Of a stretch of DNA of 47,864 nt, positions 14,490-25,848 are shown in pieces. The notes under the pieces are model-generated. The model was not told the DNA's origin. It saw only the letters and a program-made list of their open reading frames with translations, and searched no databases. Made by a program: the position numbers and the translations under genes. Every line of letters starts with the position of its first letter. Positions within the stretch are counted from its first letter, which is position 1. The stretch comes from Candidatus Epulonipiscium sp. (lineage in GTDB: Bacteria > Bacillota > Clostridia > Lachnospirales > Defluviitaleaceae): NCBI GenBank assembly GCA_012519955.1, contig JAAYPH010000114.1:1-47864 (forward strand), written 5' to 3'.

Positions 14490-14672
14490 TGTGTCAATAT
14501 GTATATAAATAGATTTTTTTTCATTTTCATTATAACATATTCACACAGCAATGACAATATGCATTAAATATTTTATTATTTTCTACTAAGTTTTGTAGAG
14601 CTTTTTAATTGTGGTTACAAAATGCATTTATTGCATTTGTGAGTATAAAAAATTCAAGGGGTGAGAGTATAC
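14490..14672 (+). promoter_or_regulatory. Long 5' leader of rpoB with a hairpin near the ribosome site
   Basis: About 180 bases of A+T-rich untranslated RNA. It contains a short TCTAC/GTAGA hairpin (about 14582-14600). A stronger one follows: ACAAAATGCA (14617-14626) pairs with TGCATTTGT (14632-14640) with one bulged A. This ends 16 bases before the AGGGG ribosome site. No reading frame with a ribosome site is seen. The function is unknown; pausing, attenuation or feedback by RNA polymerase level are possible. Confidence 0.4.
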
Positions 14673-17600
14673 ATGGAGAAAAATAGAATCCATCCCGTAC
14701 CAGTCGGGAAAGGAGTTCGCATGAGCTATGCCAGAATGGATGAAGTTCTGGAAATGCCAAACTTAATTGAAGTGCAGAAAAACTCTTACAAGTGGTTCTT
14801 AGATGAAGGTTTGAAAGAAGTTTTTCAAGATATCTCCCCTATCACGGATTATAGTGGTAATCTAGTGCTGGAGTTTGTCGATTTTTCATTGGACAAAGAG
14901 CCCAAATATTCAATCGAAGAGTGTAAAGAAAGAGATGCTACATATGCAACAGCACTAAAAGTAAAAGTTCGTCTGCATAACAAAGAAACAGATGAAATCA
15001 AAGAACAAGAAATATTTATGGGAGATTTCCCAATCATGACCGATAATGGAACTTTCATTATTAATGGTGCAGAGAGGGTAATCGTAAGCCAGCTTGTTCG
15101 TTCACCAGGCATTTATTATGGAGTGGATTATGACAAAGTAGGAAAACAACTCTTTTCTGCAACAGTTATTCCTAACAGAGGTGCTTGGTTAGAATACGAA
15201 ACCGATTCCAATGATATTTTTTATGTACGGGTGGATCGTACAAGAAAAGTTCCTGTTACAGTTTTAATCCGTGCATTTGGCATTGGAAGCGATGAAAAAA
15301 TTAAAGAATTATTTGGAGAAGAAGCTAAAATATTAGCTACTATTGAAAAAGACAATACAAAGTCCCATGAAGAAGGATTAATTGAAATCTATAAGAGAAT
15401 CCGTCCGGGAGAACCTCCAACTGTTGAGAGTGCAAAGTCTCTTCTCAATAATATGTTCTTTGACCCAAAAAGATACGATTTAGCGAAGGTTGGAAGGTAT
15501 AAATTTAATAAAAAATTAGCATTTAGAAATAGAGTACGTAATTTAGAACTTGTAAATTCTGTAATTGATGAAAGTACTGGAGAAGTGATCGCTGAAGCAG
15601 GACAGAAAATAACAATGGAACTAGCCGATGCTATCCAGGACACAGGGGTAAAATCCATTGTTGTAAAAGCGCCCGGTTCAGATACACCTGTTGTTATTCT
15701 TAGCAACCTGACTGTAAATATTGAAAAACATCTCAATATTAATGCAGAAGAGTTGGGAATCAAAGAAAGAGTATATTATCCGGTACTTAGAGAATTGATC
15801 GATACCTATGAAGACGAAGAAGAACTCAAACAGGCAATAAAAGAAAATATATATAGATTAATTCCAAAACATATCACCCTTGAAGATATTATGGCATCAA
15901 TTAATTACAATATTCACTTAGAGCATGGAATAGGTAATGTAGATGATATCGACCATCTTGGAAACAGAAGAATTCGCGCAGTTGGAGAATTGTTCCAGAA
16001 CCAATTTCGTATTGGCTTATCCAGAATGGAAAGAGTTATCAGAGAACGTATGACCATTCAAGATATGGAAGTAGTTACTCCACAGGCACTCATTAATATT
16101 AGACCTGTTTCCGCAGCCATAAAAGAATTCTTTGGAAGCTCTCAATTATCTCAGTTCATGGATCAAACCAACCCATTAGCTGAGTTAACCCATAAAAGAA
16201 GATTATCTGCCCTTGGACCAGGCGGACTTTCAAGAGAAAGAGCAGGGTTTGAAGTGCGTGACGTTCACTATTCCCATTACGGAAGAATGTGTCCTATCGA
16301 AACCCCTGAAGGTCCGAACATTGGTTTGATTAACTCATTAGCGACCTATACAAGAATTAATGAATACGGCTTTATTGAAGCACCTTATCGTGTTGTGGAT
16401 CATACAGGGCCAAAGCCTGTTGTTACCGATCAAGTGATTTATGTAACAGCCGATGAAGAAGAAAATTATATGGTTGCTGAAGCGAATCAGCCTTTAACAG
16501 AAAACGGAGAATTTGTAAATAAGAAAGTTACCGGTAGACATAGACGGGAAATTCTTGAGATAGATGTTAATAAAGTTGACTTAATGGATGTATCTCCAAA
16601 ACAGCTGGTTTCCGTTGCAACGGCGATGATTCCTTTCTTAGAAAACGATGACGCTAACCGTGCGCTTATGGGATCTAACATGCAGCGTCAGGCGGTTCCG
16701 CTTCTTAAGACCGACGCGCCCATTGTTGGAACAGGAATGGAATACAAAGCGGCAAGAGACTCCGGTGTTGTTGTTATTGCCAAAGAAGGCGGCACTGTTG
16801 AGAGAGTTTCTGCAACAGAAATTGTTATTAGAACGGACAAAGGAGAGCGTCATACTTATAAGCTCTTAAAATTCTTAAGAAGTAACCAGGGTACTTGCAT
16901 CAATCAAAGGGCAATTGTGGATAAAGGTCAAAGAGTAGAAGCAGGAGAAGTTATTGCTGACGGACCATCCACCGACCAGGGAGAAATTGCATTAGGAAAG
17001 AACCCGCTCATTGGATTTATGACATGGGAAGGTTATAACTACGAAGACGCAGTTCTGCTTAGCGAAAGATTAGTGCAAGACGATGTATATACATCCATTC
17101 ATATCGAAGAATATGAAGCAGAAGCGAGAGATACGAAATTAGGACCAGAAGAAATCACAAGAGATATTCCTAATGTAGGGGAAGACGCTCTCAAGGATTT
17201 AGATGAAAGAGGTATTATAAGAATTGGTGCCGAAGTGCGTTCGGGAGATATCTTAGTAGGTAAGGTAACGCCTAAAGGTGAAACAGAGTTAACTGCAGAA
17301 GAAAGATTGCTTCGTGCGATCTTTGGAGAAAAGGCGAGAGAAGTAAGAGACACCTCTCTTCGTGTTCCCCATGGAGAAGCCGGAATTATCGTAGATGTAA
17401 AGATCTTTACAAGAGAAAACGGCGATGAATTATCTCCGGGAGTAAATCAATTGGTTAGATGCTATATTGCTCAGAAGAGAAAAATCTCTGTAGGGGATAA
17501 AATGGCAGGACGTCATGGAAACAAAGGGGTAATCTCCAGAATTCTCCCGGTAGAAGACATGCCTTTCTTACCGAATGGTCGTCCATTAGATATCGTACTC

Positions 17601-18545
17601 AATCCTCTTGGGGTACCTTCTCGTATGAATATCGGTCAGGTACTTGAAGTCCATCTTGGTTTAGCTGCGAAAGCATTAGGATGGAAGATTGCGACTCCAG
17701 TATTTGACGGAGCTAACGAAATAGATATCATGGATACTTTAGATCTTGCTAACGACTACGTAAATACAGAGTGGGAAGAGTTTGAAAGCAAGTGGAAAGA
17801 AAAACTTCATCCTGAAGTATTTAAGTATCTGGAAGAAAATAAAGATCACCGCGAAGAATGGAGAGGCGTTCCAATACCAAGAGACGGAAAAATCCAATTA
17901 AGAGATGGACGTACTGGAGAATATTTTGATAATCCAGTTACTGTTGGATACATGCATTATCTAAAACTGGCTCACTTAGTTGATGATAAGATTCATGCCC
18001 GTTCCACAGGGCCATATGCTACCATCACTCAGCAGCCTCTTGGCGGTAAAGCACAATTTGGAGGACAGCGTTTCGGAGAAATGGAAGTTTGGGCGCTGGA
18101 AGCATACGGTGCGGCATACACCCTGCAAGAAATTCTTACTATTAAATCTGACGACGTTGTAGGTCGTGTAAAAACCTATGAAGCTATTGTTAAGGGCGAA
18201 AATATTCCAGAACCAGGAGTACCGGAATCCTTCAAAGTACTTCTAAAAGAACTGCAATCCCTTGCTTTAGATGTTAAGGTACTGATGGAAGACCAAACAG
18301 AAGTAGAAATCAGGGAATCTATCGACGATATTGACGAATTGAATGTCAATATTGAAGGTACTGAAGATGGGCAAGATTATTCTACAGGATACAGCAGCTT
18401 AAGAACCAGTGAGGACGATGAAGACGATTTAGATGTAGATACTTTAGATGAAGATTTCTTTGAGACATCGGAAGAAGTCGAGCCTTTGGATGATGACGAT
18501 GATGTCTTTGGTCTTTTTGACGATGAAGACGATACCGATTTTTAA
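14673..18545 (+). CDS. rpoB: DNA-directed RNA polymerase subunit beta
   Basis: Catalytic-core subunit with the fork loop, the rifampicin pocket and contacts to RNA and sigma. The 1290 residues carry the complete family order, including [20 protein letters not shown] and [11 protein letters not shown] of the rifampicin region, both of sensitive type, and later [13 protein letters not shown] and the C-terminal [21 protein letters not shown] long acidic tail ends the protein, rich in D and E from about 1245, as in many Clostridia. I chose ATG 14673 because AAGGGGTGA lies at normal distance; GTG 14661 overlaps that site. Confidence 0.98.
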   Translation: MEKNRIHPVPVGKGVRMSYARMDEVLEMPNLIEVQKNSYKWFLDEGLKEVFQDISPITDYSGNLVLEFVDFSLDKEPKYSIEECKERDATYATALKVKVRLHNKETDEIKEQEIFMGDFPIMTDNGTFIINGAERVIVSQLVRSPGIYYGVDYDKVGKQLFSATVIPNRGAWLEYETDSNDIFYVRVDRTRKVPVTVLIRAFGIGSDEKIKELFGEEAKILATIEKDNTKSHEEGLIEIYKRIRPGEPPTVESAKSLLNNMFFDPKRYDLAKVGRYKFNKKLAFRNRVRNLELVNSVIDESTGEVIAEAGQKITMELADAIQDTGVKSIVVKAPGSDTPVVILSNLTVNIEKHLNINAEELGIKERVYYPVLRELIDTYEDEEELKQAIKENIYRLIPKHITLEDIMASINYNIHLEHGIGNVDDIDHLGNRRIRAVGELFQNQFRIGLSRMERVIRERMTIQDMEVVTPQALINIRPVSAAIKEFFGSSQLSQFMDQTNPLAELTHKRRLSALGPGGLSRERAGFEVRDVHYSHYGRMCPIETPEGPNIGLINSLATYTRINEYGFIEAPYRVVDHTGPKPVVTDQVIYVTADEEENYMVAEANQPLTENGEFVNKKVTGRHRREILEIDVNKVDLMDVSPKQLVSVATAMIPFLENDDANRALMGSNMQRQAVPLLKTDAPIVGTGMEYKAARDSGVVVIAKEGGTVERVSATEIVIRTDKGERHTYKLLKFLRSNQGTCINQRAIVDKGQRVEAGEVIADGPSTDQGEIALGKNPLIGFMTWEGYNYEDAVLLSERLVQDDVYTSIHIEEYEAEARDTKLGPEEITRDIPNVGEDALKDLDERGIIRIGAEVRSGDILVGKVTPKGETELTAEERLLRAIFGEKAREVRDTSLRVPHGEAGIIVDVKIFTRENGDELSPGVNQLVRCYIAQKRKISVGDKMAGRHGNKGVISRILPVEDMPFLPNGRPLDIVLNPLGVPSRMNIGQVLEVHLGLAAKALGWKIATPVFDGANEIDIMDTLDLANDYVNTEWEEFESKWKEKLHPEVFKYLEENKDHREEWRGVPIPRDGKIQLRDGRTGEYFDNPVTVGYMHYLKLAHLVDDKIHARSTGPYATITQQPLGGKAQFGGQRFGEMEVWALEAYGAAYTLQEILTIKSDDVVGRVKTYEAIVKGENIPEPGVPESFKVLLKELQSLALDVKVLMEDQTEVEIRESIDDIDELNVNIEGTEDGQDYSTGYSSLRTSEDDEDDLDVDTLDEDFFETSEEVEPLDDDDDVFGLFDDEDDTDF

Positions 18546-18570
18546 ACGGAATAGGAAAGGAGAGTAATCC

Positions 18571-21500
18571 ATGCCTATAACAACAAATATGGAGCAATCC
18601 GTTTTATTTGATGCCATGAAAATATCCCTGGCTTCTCCCGATAAGATAAGAGAATGGTCCAAAGGAGAAGTAAAAAAACCTGAAACAATCAATTATCGTA
18701 CATTAAAGCCCGAAAGAGACGGTTTGTTTTGTGAAAGAATTTTCGGGCCCAGCAAAGACTGGGAATGTCATTGTGGAAAATATAAACGTATCCGTTATAA
18801 AGGCGTTGTATGTGACCGCTGCGGCGTTGAAGTAACAAAATCTAAAGTTCGCAGAGAAAGAATGGGTCATATTGAATTAGCAGCACCGGTTTCTCATATT
18901 TGGTATTTTAAAGGTATTCCAAGCCGTATGGGATTGATTCTTGATATGTCCCCAAGAGCATTGGAGAAAGTGTTGTATTTTGCATCCTACATTGTACTGG
19001 ATGCAGGAGATACCGGTTTACAATATAAACAACTTTTAACCGAAAAAGAATATAGAGATGCAGTAGATAAATATGGCAATGGCTTTCGTGCAGGTATGGG
19101 AGCAGAAGCCATAAAAGAATTACTAATTAATATCGACCTTGAAAAAGAATCCAAAGAATTAAAAAAGGCTCTCCAAGAAACAACTGGACAAAAAAGGGTT
19201 CGTATTATAAAAAGATTAGAAGTTATTGAAGCCTTTAGACTTTCAGGAAACAGACCGGAATGGATGATTCTTGATGTCATTCCGGTACTGCCTCCTGATC
19301 TTAGACCTATGATTCAGTTGGATGGAGGACGTTTTGCTACCTCTGACTTAAATGATTTATACAGAAGAGTAATCAACAGAAACAACCGCCTAAAGAGATT
19401 ATTAGATTTAGGTGCTCCTAATATCATTGTTCGAAACGAAAAGCGTATGCTCCAGGAAGCAGTAGATGCTTTAATTGATAACGGCAGAAGGGGCCGCCCT
19501 GTAACTGGCCCTGGCAACAGAGCGTTAAAATCTCTATCTGACATGTTAAAAGGTAAGCAAGGACGTTTCCGTCAGAACTTACTTGGAAAACGTGTTGACT
19601 ACTCAGGTCGTTCCGTTATCGTAGTAGGACCAAATCTAAAGATTTACCAATGCGGACTTCCTAAAGAAATGGCGATAGAATTATTTAAGCCTTTTGTAAT
19701 GAAGAAACTTGTGGAAGACGGATTGGCTCACAATATTAAATCTGCAAAAAGAATGGTTGAAAGACTTCAAACAGAAGTATGGGATGTATTAGAAGAAGTT
19801 ATTAAAGAACATCCTGTTATGCTAAACCGTGCTCCCACACTTCACCGTTTGGGAATTCAAGCCTTCGAGCCAGTATTGGTTGAAGGAAGAGCAATTAAGC
19901 TTCATCCATTGGTATGTACTGCGTACAATGCGGACTTTGACGGAGACCAAATGGCTGTTCACGTTCCATTATCAGTGGAAGCACAGGCAGAATGCAGATT
20001 CTTGCTTCTTTCTCCAAACAACCTGTTAAAACCTTCCGATGGTGCGCCTGTGGCAGTACCTTCTCAGGACATGGTTTTAGGAACATATTACTTAACCATT
20101 GAAAAAGAAGGGGAAAAGGGAGAAGGAAAGGTCTTTAAAGATGAACAAGAAGCTATATTAGCTTATGAAAACAAAACCATTGGTCTTCATGCAAAGATTA
20201 AAGTAAGAAGAGTCAAAGAAATCAATGGAAAAATGGAATCCAGACTTATCGAAACAACCGTTGGACGAATCATCTTTAATGAAGCAATTCCACAAGATAT
20301 CGGATTTGTAGATCGAACGATTCCAGAAAACCAATTCAAATACGAAATAGACTTCTTAGTGGATAAGAAATCCTTAGGAAAAATTATTAACAGATGTATC
20401 AATAAACATGGTGCAACCAAAACAGCAGTTGTTTTAGATAAAATCAAAGAATTAGGTTTCAAATTCTCTACTATTGGAGCGATTACAGTTTCCGTTTCCG
20501 ACATGGAAATTCCGGAACAAAAACAACAATTGTTAAGAGAAGCAGAGCAAACCGTAGACAATGTTACCAAGCTCTTTAGAAGAGGATTAATGACCAATGA
20601 AGAAAGATATCTTAAAGTTATTGCTGCATGGAATAAAGCAAACGATAAGATTACTGCGGCATTGCTTGATAATCTAGGAAAATACAATAACATCTACATG
20701 ATGGCGCATTCCGGTGCCCGTGGTTCAACCAACCAGATTAAACAGTTAGCTGGTATGAGAGGACTTATGGCAAGTGCATCCGGTAGAATTATTGAGTTGC
20801 CTATTAAAGCGAACTTCCGTGAAGGTTTAACCGTTCTGGAATACTTTATCTCTGCTAACGGTGCGAGAAAAGGGCTTGCAGATACTGCGCTTCGTACAGC
20901 GGACTCAGGATACTTAACAAGACGTCTTGTTGACGTTTCACAGGACTTAATCATAAGAGAAGTAGACTGTGTAAAAAATGGCGAAGAAGTTCCAGGAATG
21001 TGGGTTAAGGCATTCACAGATGGAAATGAAGTCATCGAATCCTTACAAGATAGAATTCGCGGCAGATGGTCCGTTGAAGATATTATTCATCCTGAAACCG
21101 GTAAGGTAATCGTAAAAGCAGATACCATGATTTCACCTGACCAGGCTGAAGAAATTGTAGCAGCAGGAATTACTAAAGTTCATATAAGAACAGTATTAAC
21201 TTGCCGCTCAAGAATTGGTGTTTGCTCAAAATGTTATGGTGCAAACATGGCATCTGGTCGTTTGGTAAGAGTAGGTGAATCCGTCGGAATCATAGCTGCT
21301 CAGTCCATCGGAGAGCCAGGTACACAGCTCACCATGCGTACATTCCATACCGGAGGTATTGCAGGAGACGACATCACACAAGGTCTTCCTCGTGTAGAAG
21401 AATTATTCGAAGCGAGAAAGCCAAAAGGACTTGCCATCATTGCAGAATTTGGCGGTGTCGTTAAAATTAATGATACCAAGAAGAAAAGAGAAGTTGTGGT

Positions 21501-22098
21501 TACAAACAATGAAACAGGAGAATCTAAAGCTTATCTCATCCCTTACGGATCCAGAATCAAAGTATATGATGGAACAGTTGTAGAAGCTGGGGACGAATTA
21601 ACAGAAGGTAGTGTGAATCCTCATGATATCCTGAAAATCAAAGGCTTAAGAGGGGTTCAGGACTACATGCTCCAAGAAGTACAGAGAGTATATCGTCTTC
21701 AAGGGGTTGATATCAACGATAAGCACATCGAAGTTATTGTTCGACAAATGCTAAAGAAAGTAAAAATCGAAGAAAACGGAGATACAGATTTACTTCCAGG
21801 AAGCTTAGTGGATAGACTGGAATACGAAGAAACCAATAAGCAGATGAGAGAACAGGGACTTAGAGAAGCTGAAGGAAAACAAGTTTTACTTGGTATCACA
21901 AAAGCTTCCTTAGCAACAGATTCCTTCTTATCCGCAGCATCCTTCCAGGAAACCACAAGAGTATTAACAGAAGCAGCGATTAAAGGAAAGACAGATCCTT
22001 TAATTGGTCTAAAAGAAAATGTTATTATCGGTAAACTCATTCCGGCAGGTACTGGAATGCAAAGATATCGTAAAATAGAAGTAGAAAAAGCAGAATAA
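18571..22098 (+). CDS. rpoC: DNA-directed RNA polymerase subunit beta'
   Basis: Carries the catalytic magnesium site [12 protein letters not shown]. The 1175 residues show the N-terminal zinc site (Cys66, Cys68, Cys81, Cys84), the clamp, the bridge helix and trigger loop region around [13 protein letters not shown], and the second zinc site [13 protein letters not shown]. Length is typical of Firmicutes without the large insertions seen in Proteobacteria. It begins 25 bases after rpoB, with AAAGGAGAG before the ATG. Confidence 0.98.
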   Translation: MPITTNMEQSVLFDAMKISLASPDKIREWSKGEVKKPETINYRTLKPERDGLFCERIFGPSKDWECHCGKYKRIRYKGVVCDRCGVEVTKSKVRRERMGHIELAAPVSHIWYFKGIPSRMGLILDMSPRALEKVLYFASYIVLDAGDTGLQYKQLLTEKEYRDAVDKYGNGFRAGMGAEAIKELLINIDLEKESKELKKALQETTGQKRVRIIKRLEVIEAFRLSGNRPEWMILDVIPVLPPDLRPMIQLDGGRFATSDLNDLYRRVINRNNRLKRLLDLGAPNIIVRNEKRMLQEAVDALIDNGRRGRPVTGPGNRALKSLSDMLKGKQGRFRQNLLGKRVDYSGRSVIVVGPNLKIYQCGLPKEMAIELFKPFVMKKLVEDGLAHNIKSAKRMVERLQTEVWDVLEEVIKEHPVMLNRAPTLHRLGIQAFEPVLVEGRAIKLHPLVCTAYNADFDGDQMAVHVPLSVEAQAECRFLLLSPNNLLKPSDGAPVAVPSQDMVLGTYYLTIEKEGEKGEGKVFKDEQEAILAYENKTIGLHAKIKVRRVKEINGKMESRLIETTVGRIIFNEAIPQDIGFVDRTIPENQFKYEIDFLVDKKSLGKIINRCINKHGATKTAVVLDKIKELGFKFSTIGAITVSVSDMEIPEQKQQLLREAEQTVDNVTKLFRRGLMTNEERYLKVIAAWNKANDKITAALLDNLGKYNNIYMMAHSGARGSTNQIKQLAGMRGLMASASGRIIELPIKANFREGLTVLEYFISANGARKGLADTALRTADSGYLTRRLVDVSQDLIIREVDCVKNGEEVPGMWVKAFTDGNEVIESLQDRIRGRWSVEDIIHPETGKVIVKADTMISPDQAEEIVAAGITKVHIRTVLTCRSRIGVCSKCYGANMASGRLVRVGESVGIIAAQSIGEPGTQLTMRTFHTGGIAGDDITQGLPRVEELFEARKPKGLAIIAEFGGVVKINDTKKKREVVVTNNETGESKAYLIPYGSRIKVYDGTVVEAGDELTEGSVNPHDILKIKGLRGVQDYMLQEVQRVYRLQGVDINDKHIEVIVRQMLKKVKIEENGDTDLLPGSLVDRLEYEETNKQMREQGLREAEGKQVLLGITKASLATDSFLSAASFQETTRVLTEAAIKGKTDPLIGLKENVIIGKLIPAGTGMQRYRKIEVEKAE

Positions 22099-22102
22099 AA
22101 TA

Positions 22103-22121
22103 GGGTACCCGCTGGGTACCC
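22103..22121 (+). terminator. Palindromic hairpin after rpoC
   Basis: Two copies of the self-complementary GGGTACCC (22103-22110 and 22114-22121) form an eight-pair stem with loop GCT. The downstream sequence is only moderately T-rich (ATCTTATTT), so it may be a modest terminator or an mRNA 3' end stabiliser. Confidence 0.6.
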
Positions 22122-22157
22122 ATCTTATTTGACATAACTGGAAAATTCATTATTGCC

Positions 22158-22186
22158 TTGACATTTTTCTTGGTAAGTGTTAAAAT
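22158..22186 (+). promoter_or_regulatory. Promoter of the str operon (rplGB-rpsL-rpsG-fusA)
   Basis: TTGACA (22158-22163), 17 bases, TAAAAT (22181-22186), with TGT forming an extended -10. It lies 74 bases before rplGB. Confidence 0.85.
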
Positions 22187-22259
22187 TCATCAGTGTGTGT
22201 TTAAAAATCATATATAATATGGTTTTCCACATAAAAATGAACCTGGAAGGGGGATTTAT

Positions 22260-22499
22260 GTGAATAGACTAAAAACACATCCAAAAGTAGTAGGAGCAAA
22301 ACAAACAGCTAAAGTATTGATGAATGATCAAGCGGAGGTTGTTTATGTTGCTAAAGATGCAGACGAGCGCGTAGTGCGCAGAGTTCTGGAGCTCGCAAAA
22401 GAGCGCAATGTACCGATTGTCATGGTGGAAACCATGGCAGAACTGGGTAAAGCATGCAATGTAGAAGTCAAAACTGCAACTGCAGTACTTATTAAGTAA
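22260..22499 (+). CDS. rplGB: L7Ae-family RNA-binding protein (YbxF-like)
   Basis: A 79-residue protein of the L7Ae/L30e/Gadd45 fold. In B. subtilis the equivalent protein, encoded at the same place between rpoC and rpsL, binds kink-turn RNA; its physiological role is not well understood. Visible features are the VVGAKQTAKVLMNDQAEVVYVAKDAD core and the helix-loop KERNVPIVMVETMAELGKACNV that forms the K-turn binding surface. It starts at GTG with GGAAGGGGG upstream and is followed after 13 bases by rpsL. Confidence 0.88.
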   Translation: MNRLKTHPKVVGAKQTAKVLMNDQAEVVYVAKDADERVVRRVLELAKERNVPIVMVETMAELGKACNVEVKTATAVLIK

Positions 22500-22512
22500 G
22501 GAGGTGTAAAGC

Positions 22513-22926
22513 ATGCCCACATTTAATCAGTTAGTACGTAAAGGAAGAAAGACTGTTGAGAAAAAATCAACTGCACCTGCTCTTAAAAAAGGATTCAACT
22601 CCTTAAGAAAGAAAGCAACTGATCTTTCTGCTCCACAAAAGAGAGGAGTTTGTACAGCTGTTAAAACAGCTACACCAAAGAAGCCTAACTCAGCGCTTCG
22701 TAAAATTGCAAGGGTGCGTCTTACTAACCAAATCGAAGTAACTGCGTATATCCCTGGAGAAGGACACAACCTTCAAGAGCATAGCGTTGTTCTTATCAGA
22801 GGCGGAAGAGTAAAAGACCTTCCTGGTACAAGATATCACATTATTCGTGGTACTTTAGACACAGCTGGAGTAGCAAACAGAAAACAAGCTCGTTCCAAAT
22901 ACGGAGCAAAGAGACCAAAAAAATAG
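22513..22926 (+). CDS. rpsL: 30S ribosomal protein S12
   Basis: Decoding-centre protein that monitors codon-anticodon pairing. The 137-residue protein has the [19 protein letters not shown] loop with the lysine that is wild type for streptomycin sensitivity, and [24 protein letters not shown], which also has the sensitive-type residues. AAGGAGGTG precedes the ATG. A 147-base structured gap separates it from rpsG. Confidence 0.98.
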   Translation: MPTFNQLVRKGRKTVEKKSTAPALKKGFNSLRKKATDLSAPQKRGVCTAVKTATPKKPNSALRKIARVRLTNQIEVTAYIPGEGHNLQEHSVVLIRGGRVKDLPGTRYHIIRGTLDTAGVANRKQARSKYGAKRPKK

Positions 22927-23073
22927 CCATTAAGACATTGAGTGCCCAGACGGATACAGATATAACTCTGCGTGAAGCGGTTATAATATAGATGTAGCGG
23001 ACCTGGAGCACGTGACGTACTTTTGTACGAGTACCGATGAGATAATTAATTCATTATTAAGGAGGGAAGAATC
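22927..23073 (+). promoter_or_regulatory. Structured rpsL-rpsG intercistronic region; possible S7 operator
   Basis: This gap is unusually long for an operon that is otherwise tightly packed. It holds a segment CTGCGTGAAGCGG (22968-22980), close to the 16S rRNA CCATGAAGTCGG element, and AGCGG plus TGGAGCACGTG (22996-23014), close to 16S AGCGGTGGAGCATGTG. Both 16S segments belong to the S7-binding region. A small CGTAC/GTACG hairpin with loop TTTT (23016-23029) follows. S7 regulates the same intercistronic site in E. coli. The match was made from memory and is an inference. Confidence 0.35.
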
Positions 23074-23544
23074 GTGCCACGTAAAGGACATGTTTCAAAA
23101 AGAGAAGTACTGCCTGATCCTTTGTACAATAGCAAGATTGTTACAAAGTTAATCAACAATGTAATGCTTGACGGGAAAAAGGGAGTTGCTCAAAAAATCG
23201 TATACGATGCATTCGAAAGAATCGCTGAAAAAACAGGTAAAGATGCTTTAGAAGCATTCGAAGAAGCACTTAACAACATTATGCCTGTTTTAGAAGTAAA
23301 AGCTCGTCGTGTAGGGGGAGCAACATACCAAGTACCTATGGAAGTAAGACCTGACAGAAGACAAACATTGGGCCTTCGTTGGTTAGTATTATATGCTAGA
23401 CAACGTGGTGAGAAGACAATGATGGAGCGTCTTGCTGGAGAAATCATGGACGCTATTAACAATACAGGCGGAGCTGTTAAGAAAAAAGACGATACACACA
23501 AAATGGCAGAAGCCAACAAAGCATTTGCACACTACAGATGGTAA
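23074..23544 (+). CDS. rpsG: 30S ribosomal protein S7
   Basis: Nucleates assembly of the small-subunit head and contacts E-site tRNA. The 156 residues are typical, with [28 protein letters not shown]-like [17 protein letters not shown] and the C-terminal [23 protein letters not shown] start with AAGGAGGG upstream. Its stop codon lies in the stem of the first of two tandem hairpins. Confidence 0.98.
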   Translation: MPRKGHVSKREVLPDPLYNSKIVTKLINNVMLDGKKGVAQKIVYDAFERIAEKTGKDALEAFEEALNNIMPVLEVKARRVGGATYQVPMEVRPDRRQTLGLRWLVLYARQRGEKTMMERLAGEIMDAINNTGGAVKKKDDTHKMAEANKAFAHYRW

Positions 23545-23596
23545 TGATATACGAAAGTATATCATTACTCTACATACGAACCGGATTCTATGTAGA
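23541..23596 (+). repeat. Tandem stem-loops between rpsG and fusA
   Basis: The first is a perfect 12-pair stem, GTAATGATATAC (23541-23552) with GTATATCATTAC (23557-23568), closed by a GAAA tetraloop. The second pairs TCTACATA (23569-23576) with TATGTAGA (23589-23596). Neither has a U-tract, so they look like mRNA processing or stability elements rather than terminators. Confidence 0.7.
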
Positions 23597-23676
23597 TGTG
23601 CATAAAAGATTAAAAAAAGTAAAAACTACCGAAGTAAAGAAATAGATAAGTAGATATTACCAAAGGAGGAGTAACT

Positions 23677-25770
23677 TTGGCAGGAAGAGAGTTCCCGCTT
23701 GAACGTACCAGAAATATTGGGATTATGGCTCATATTGATGCGGGAAAAACGACATTAACTGAGCGTATTTTATTTTATACCGGTCGTACCCATAAACTTG
23801 GTGAAAGCCATGAAGGTACAGCAACAATGGACTGGATGGAACAAGAACAAGAAAGAGGTATTACAATCACCTCTGCTGCAACAACTTGCCAATGGAAGAA
23901 CAATCGTATCAATATTATTGATACACCAGGTCACGTTGACTTCACCGTTGAAGTTGAACGTTCTCTTCGTGTATTAGATAGTGCTGTTGGTGTGTTCTGT
24001 GCAAAAGGTGGCGTTGAGCCTCAATCAGAAACTGTATGGCGTCAGGCTGATAAATATCAAGTTCCACGTATGGCTTTCGTAAACAAGATGGATATTATGG
24101 GAGCTGACTTTTACAATGCAGTGGAAATGATGAAGGACAGATTGAATGCCAATGCAGTGCCAATCCAATTACCAATTGGTAAAGAAGAAACTTTTAGAGG
24201 AATCATCGACTTAATGAAAATGAAAGCCTACATCTATAATGATGATTTAGGAAAAGACATTTCAGAAGAAGAGATTCCTGAAGATATGAAAGAACAAGCT
24301 GAAGAATACAGAATGGCAATGGTAGAAGCAATTGCTGAAACCGATGAAGAATTGATGATGCTTTATCTTGAAGGAGAAGAATTAACTGAAGAACAGTTAA
24401 AAGCTGCTCTTAGAAAAGCTGTTATCAATGTACAAATCATTCCTGTACTTTGCGGTTCTGCATACAAGAATAAGGGAGTTCAAAGATTATTAGATGCTGT
24501 AGTAGAATACCTTCCTGCACCAACGGATATCCCTTCTATTAAAGGGGTAATTCCAGGTACAGAAGAAGAAATCGAAAGACATTCTTCTGACGAAGAACCT
24601 TTTGCTGCATTAGCATTTAAGATCATGAGTGACCCTTATGTTGGAAAACTTGCTTTCTTTAGAGTATATTCCGGTACAATGAACTCCGGTTCTTATGTAC
24701 TTAACTCTACAAAAGGAAAGAAAGAAAGAATAGGTCGTATCTTACAGATGCATGCAAATCACCGTGAAGAAATTGATAAAGTATACTCTGGTGAAATTGC
24801 GGCAGCAGTAGGATTAAAATTCACAACAACAGGAGATACACTTTGTGATGAACAACATCCTGTTATATTAGAATCTATGGTATTCCCTGAACCTGTTATC
24901 TCTGTTGCGGTTGAACCAAAAACAAAAGCAGGCCAGGAAAAGATGGGAATTGCCCTTGCAAAACTTGCAGAAGAAGACCCAACATTTAGAACCTATACTG
25001 ATAAAGAAACAGGACAAACAATTATTTCAGGTATGGGAGAACTTCACCTTGAAATTATCGTTGACCGTTTGCTTCGTGAATTTAAAGTAGAAGCTAACGT
25101 TGGTGAACCACAAGTTGCTTATAAAGAAACCATTCAAAATGCAGCTGATGTTGAAGGAAAATTCGTTCGACAATCTGGTGGACGTGGACAATACGGACAT
25201 TGTAAAGTTAAATTCGAGCCTATGGATGCGAATGCTGAAAAAATCTACGAATTTGAAAACAAGATTGTTGGAGGAGCTATTCCAAAAGAATATATCCCAG
25301 CGGTTGACAATGGTATTCAAGAAGCAATGCAAAGTGGTATCTTAGGTGGATATCCAGTACTTGGTATTAAGGCTACCTTATATGATGGATCTTACCATGA
25401 AGTTGACTCATCCGAAATGGCGTTTAAGATTGCTGGTTCTATGGCATTTAAAGAAGCTATGAGAAAAGGTAACCCAGTACTTCTTGAGCCAATTGAAAAA
25501 GTTGACGTTACTGTTCCTGAAGAATACATGGGAGACGTTATCGGTGACCTTAACTCTCGCCGTGGTAGAATCGAAGGAATGGAAGCAAGAAATGGCGTTC
25601 AGGTAATCCATGGATTTGTTCCATTGGCTGAAATGTTTGGATATGCAACTGACCTTCGTTCAAAGACTCAAGGACGTGGCGTATATTCTATGGAATTCCA
25701 TCACTATGAGCCAGTACCAAAGAGTATCCAAGATAAAGTAGTAGCTGGCAGCAGATCAAAGACTGAATAG
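23677..25770 (+). CDS. fusA: Elongation factor G
   Basis: GTPase that drives translocation of tRNA and mRNA. The 697 residues show the G motifs [23 protein letters not shown] and GSA, followed by domains II to V with the standard segments GELHLEI and [10 protein letters not shown] and a C-terminal region ending [21 protein letters not shown]. It is of the classical EF-G1 type. It starts at TTG, with AAAGGAGGAG at normal distance and the expected N-terminus [18 protein letters not shown]. Confidence 0.98.
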   Translation: MAGREFPLERTRNIGIMAHIDAGKTTLTERILFYTGRTHKLGESHEGTATMDWMEQEQERGITITSAATTCQWKNNRINIIDTPGHVDFTVEVERSLRVLDSAVGVFCAKGGVEPQSETVWRQADKYQVPRMAFVNKMDIMGADFYNAVEMMKDRLNANAVPIQLPIGKEETFRGIIDLMKMKAYIYNDDLGKDISEEEIPEDMKEQAEEYRMAMVEAIAETDEELMMLYLEGEELTEEQLKAALRKAVINVQIIPVLCGSAYKNKGVQRLLDAVVEYLPAPTDIPSIKGVIPGTEEEIERHSSDEEPFAALAFKIMSDPYVGKLAFFRVYSGTMNSGSYVLNSTKGKKERIGRILQMHANHREEIDKVYSGEIAAAVGLKFTTTGDTLCDEQHPVILESMVFPEPVISVAVEPKTKAGQEKMGIALAKLAEEDPTFRTYTDKETGQTIISGMGELHLEIIVDRLLREFKVEANVGEPQVAYKETIQNAADVEGKFVRQSGGRGQYGHCKVKFEPMDANAEKIYEFENKIVGGAIPKEYIPAVDNGIQEAMQSGILGGYPVLGIKATLYDGSYHEVDSSEMAFKIAGSMAFKEAMRKGNPVLLEPIEKVDVTVPEEYMGDVIGDLNSRRGRIEGMEARNGVQVIHGFVPLAEMFGYATDLRSKTQGRGVYSMEFHHYEPVPKSIQDKVVAGSRSKTE

Positions 25771-25780
25771 TATAAAAGGC

Positions 25781-25809
25781 TTGAAATATAGGAAGACTTC
25801 AAATATAAT
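25781..25809 (+). promoter_or_regulatory. Separate promoter for tuf
   Basis: TTGAAA (25781-25786), exactly 17 bases, TATAAT (25804-25809), 40 bases before the tuf ATG. No terminator lies between fusA and this promoter, so tuf would be made both by read-through and from its own start, in line with its high demand. Confidence 0.7.
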
Positions 25810-25848
25810 AAATATTGATGTAAGCAAATAAAAGGAGGATAATTTAAA

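Noticed and set aside
20187..20693. A 168-codon minus-strand frame inside rpoC
   Set aside because: Shadow of the rpoC coding pattern; no ribosome site or family resemblance.
15000..22926. Rifampicin or streptomycin resistance changes in rpoB and rpsL
   Set aside because: The rifampicin region and both S12 loops carry the usual sensitive-type residues; the Thr in FMDQTN is a normal Firmicutes residue.
22981..22988. TATAAT in the rpsL-rpsG gap as a promoter
   Set aside because: No -35-like hexamer at the right distance.
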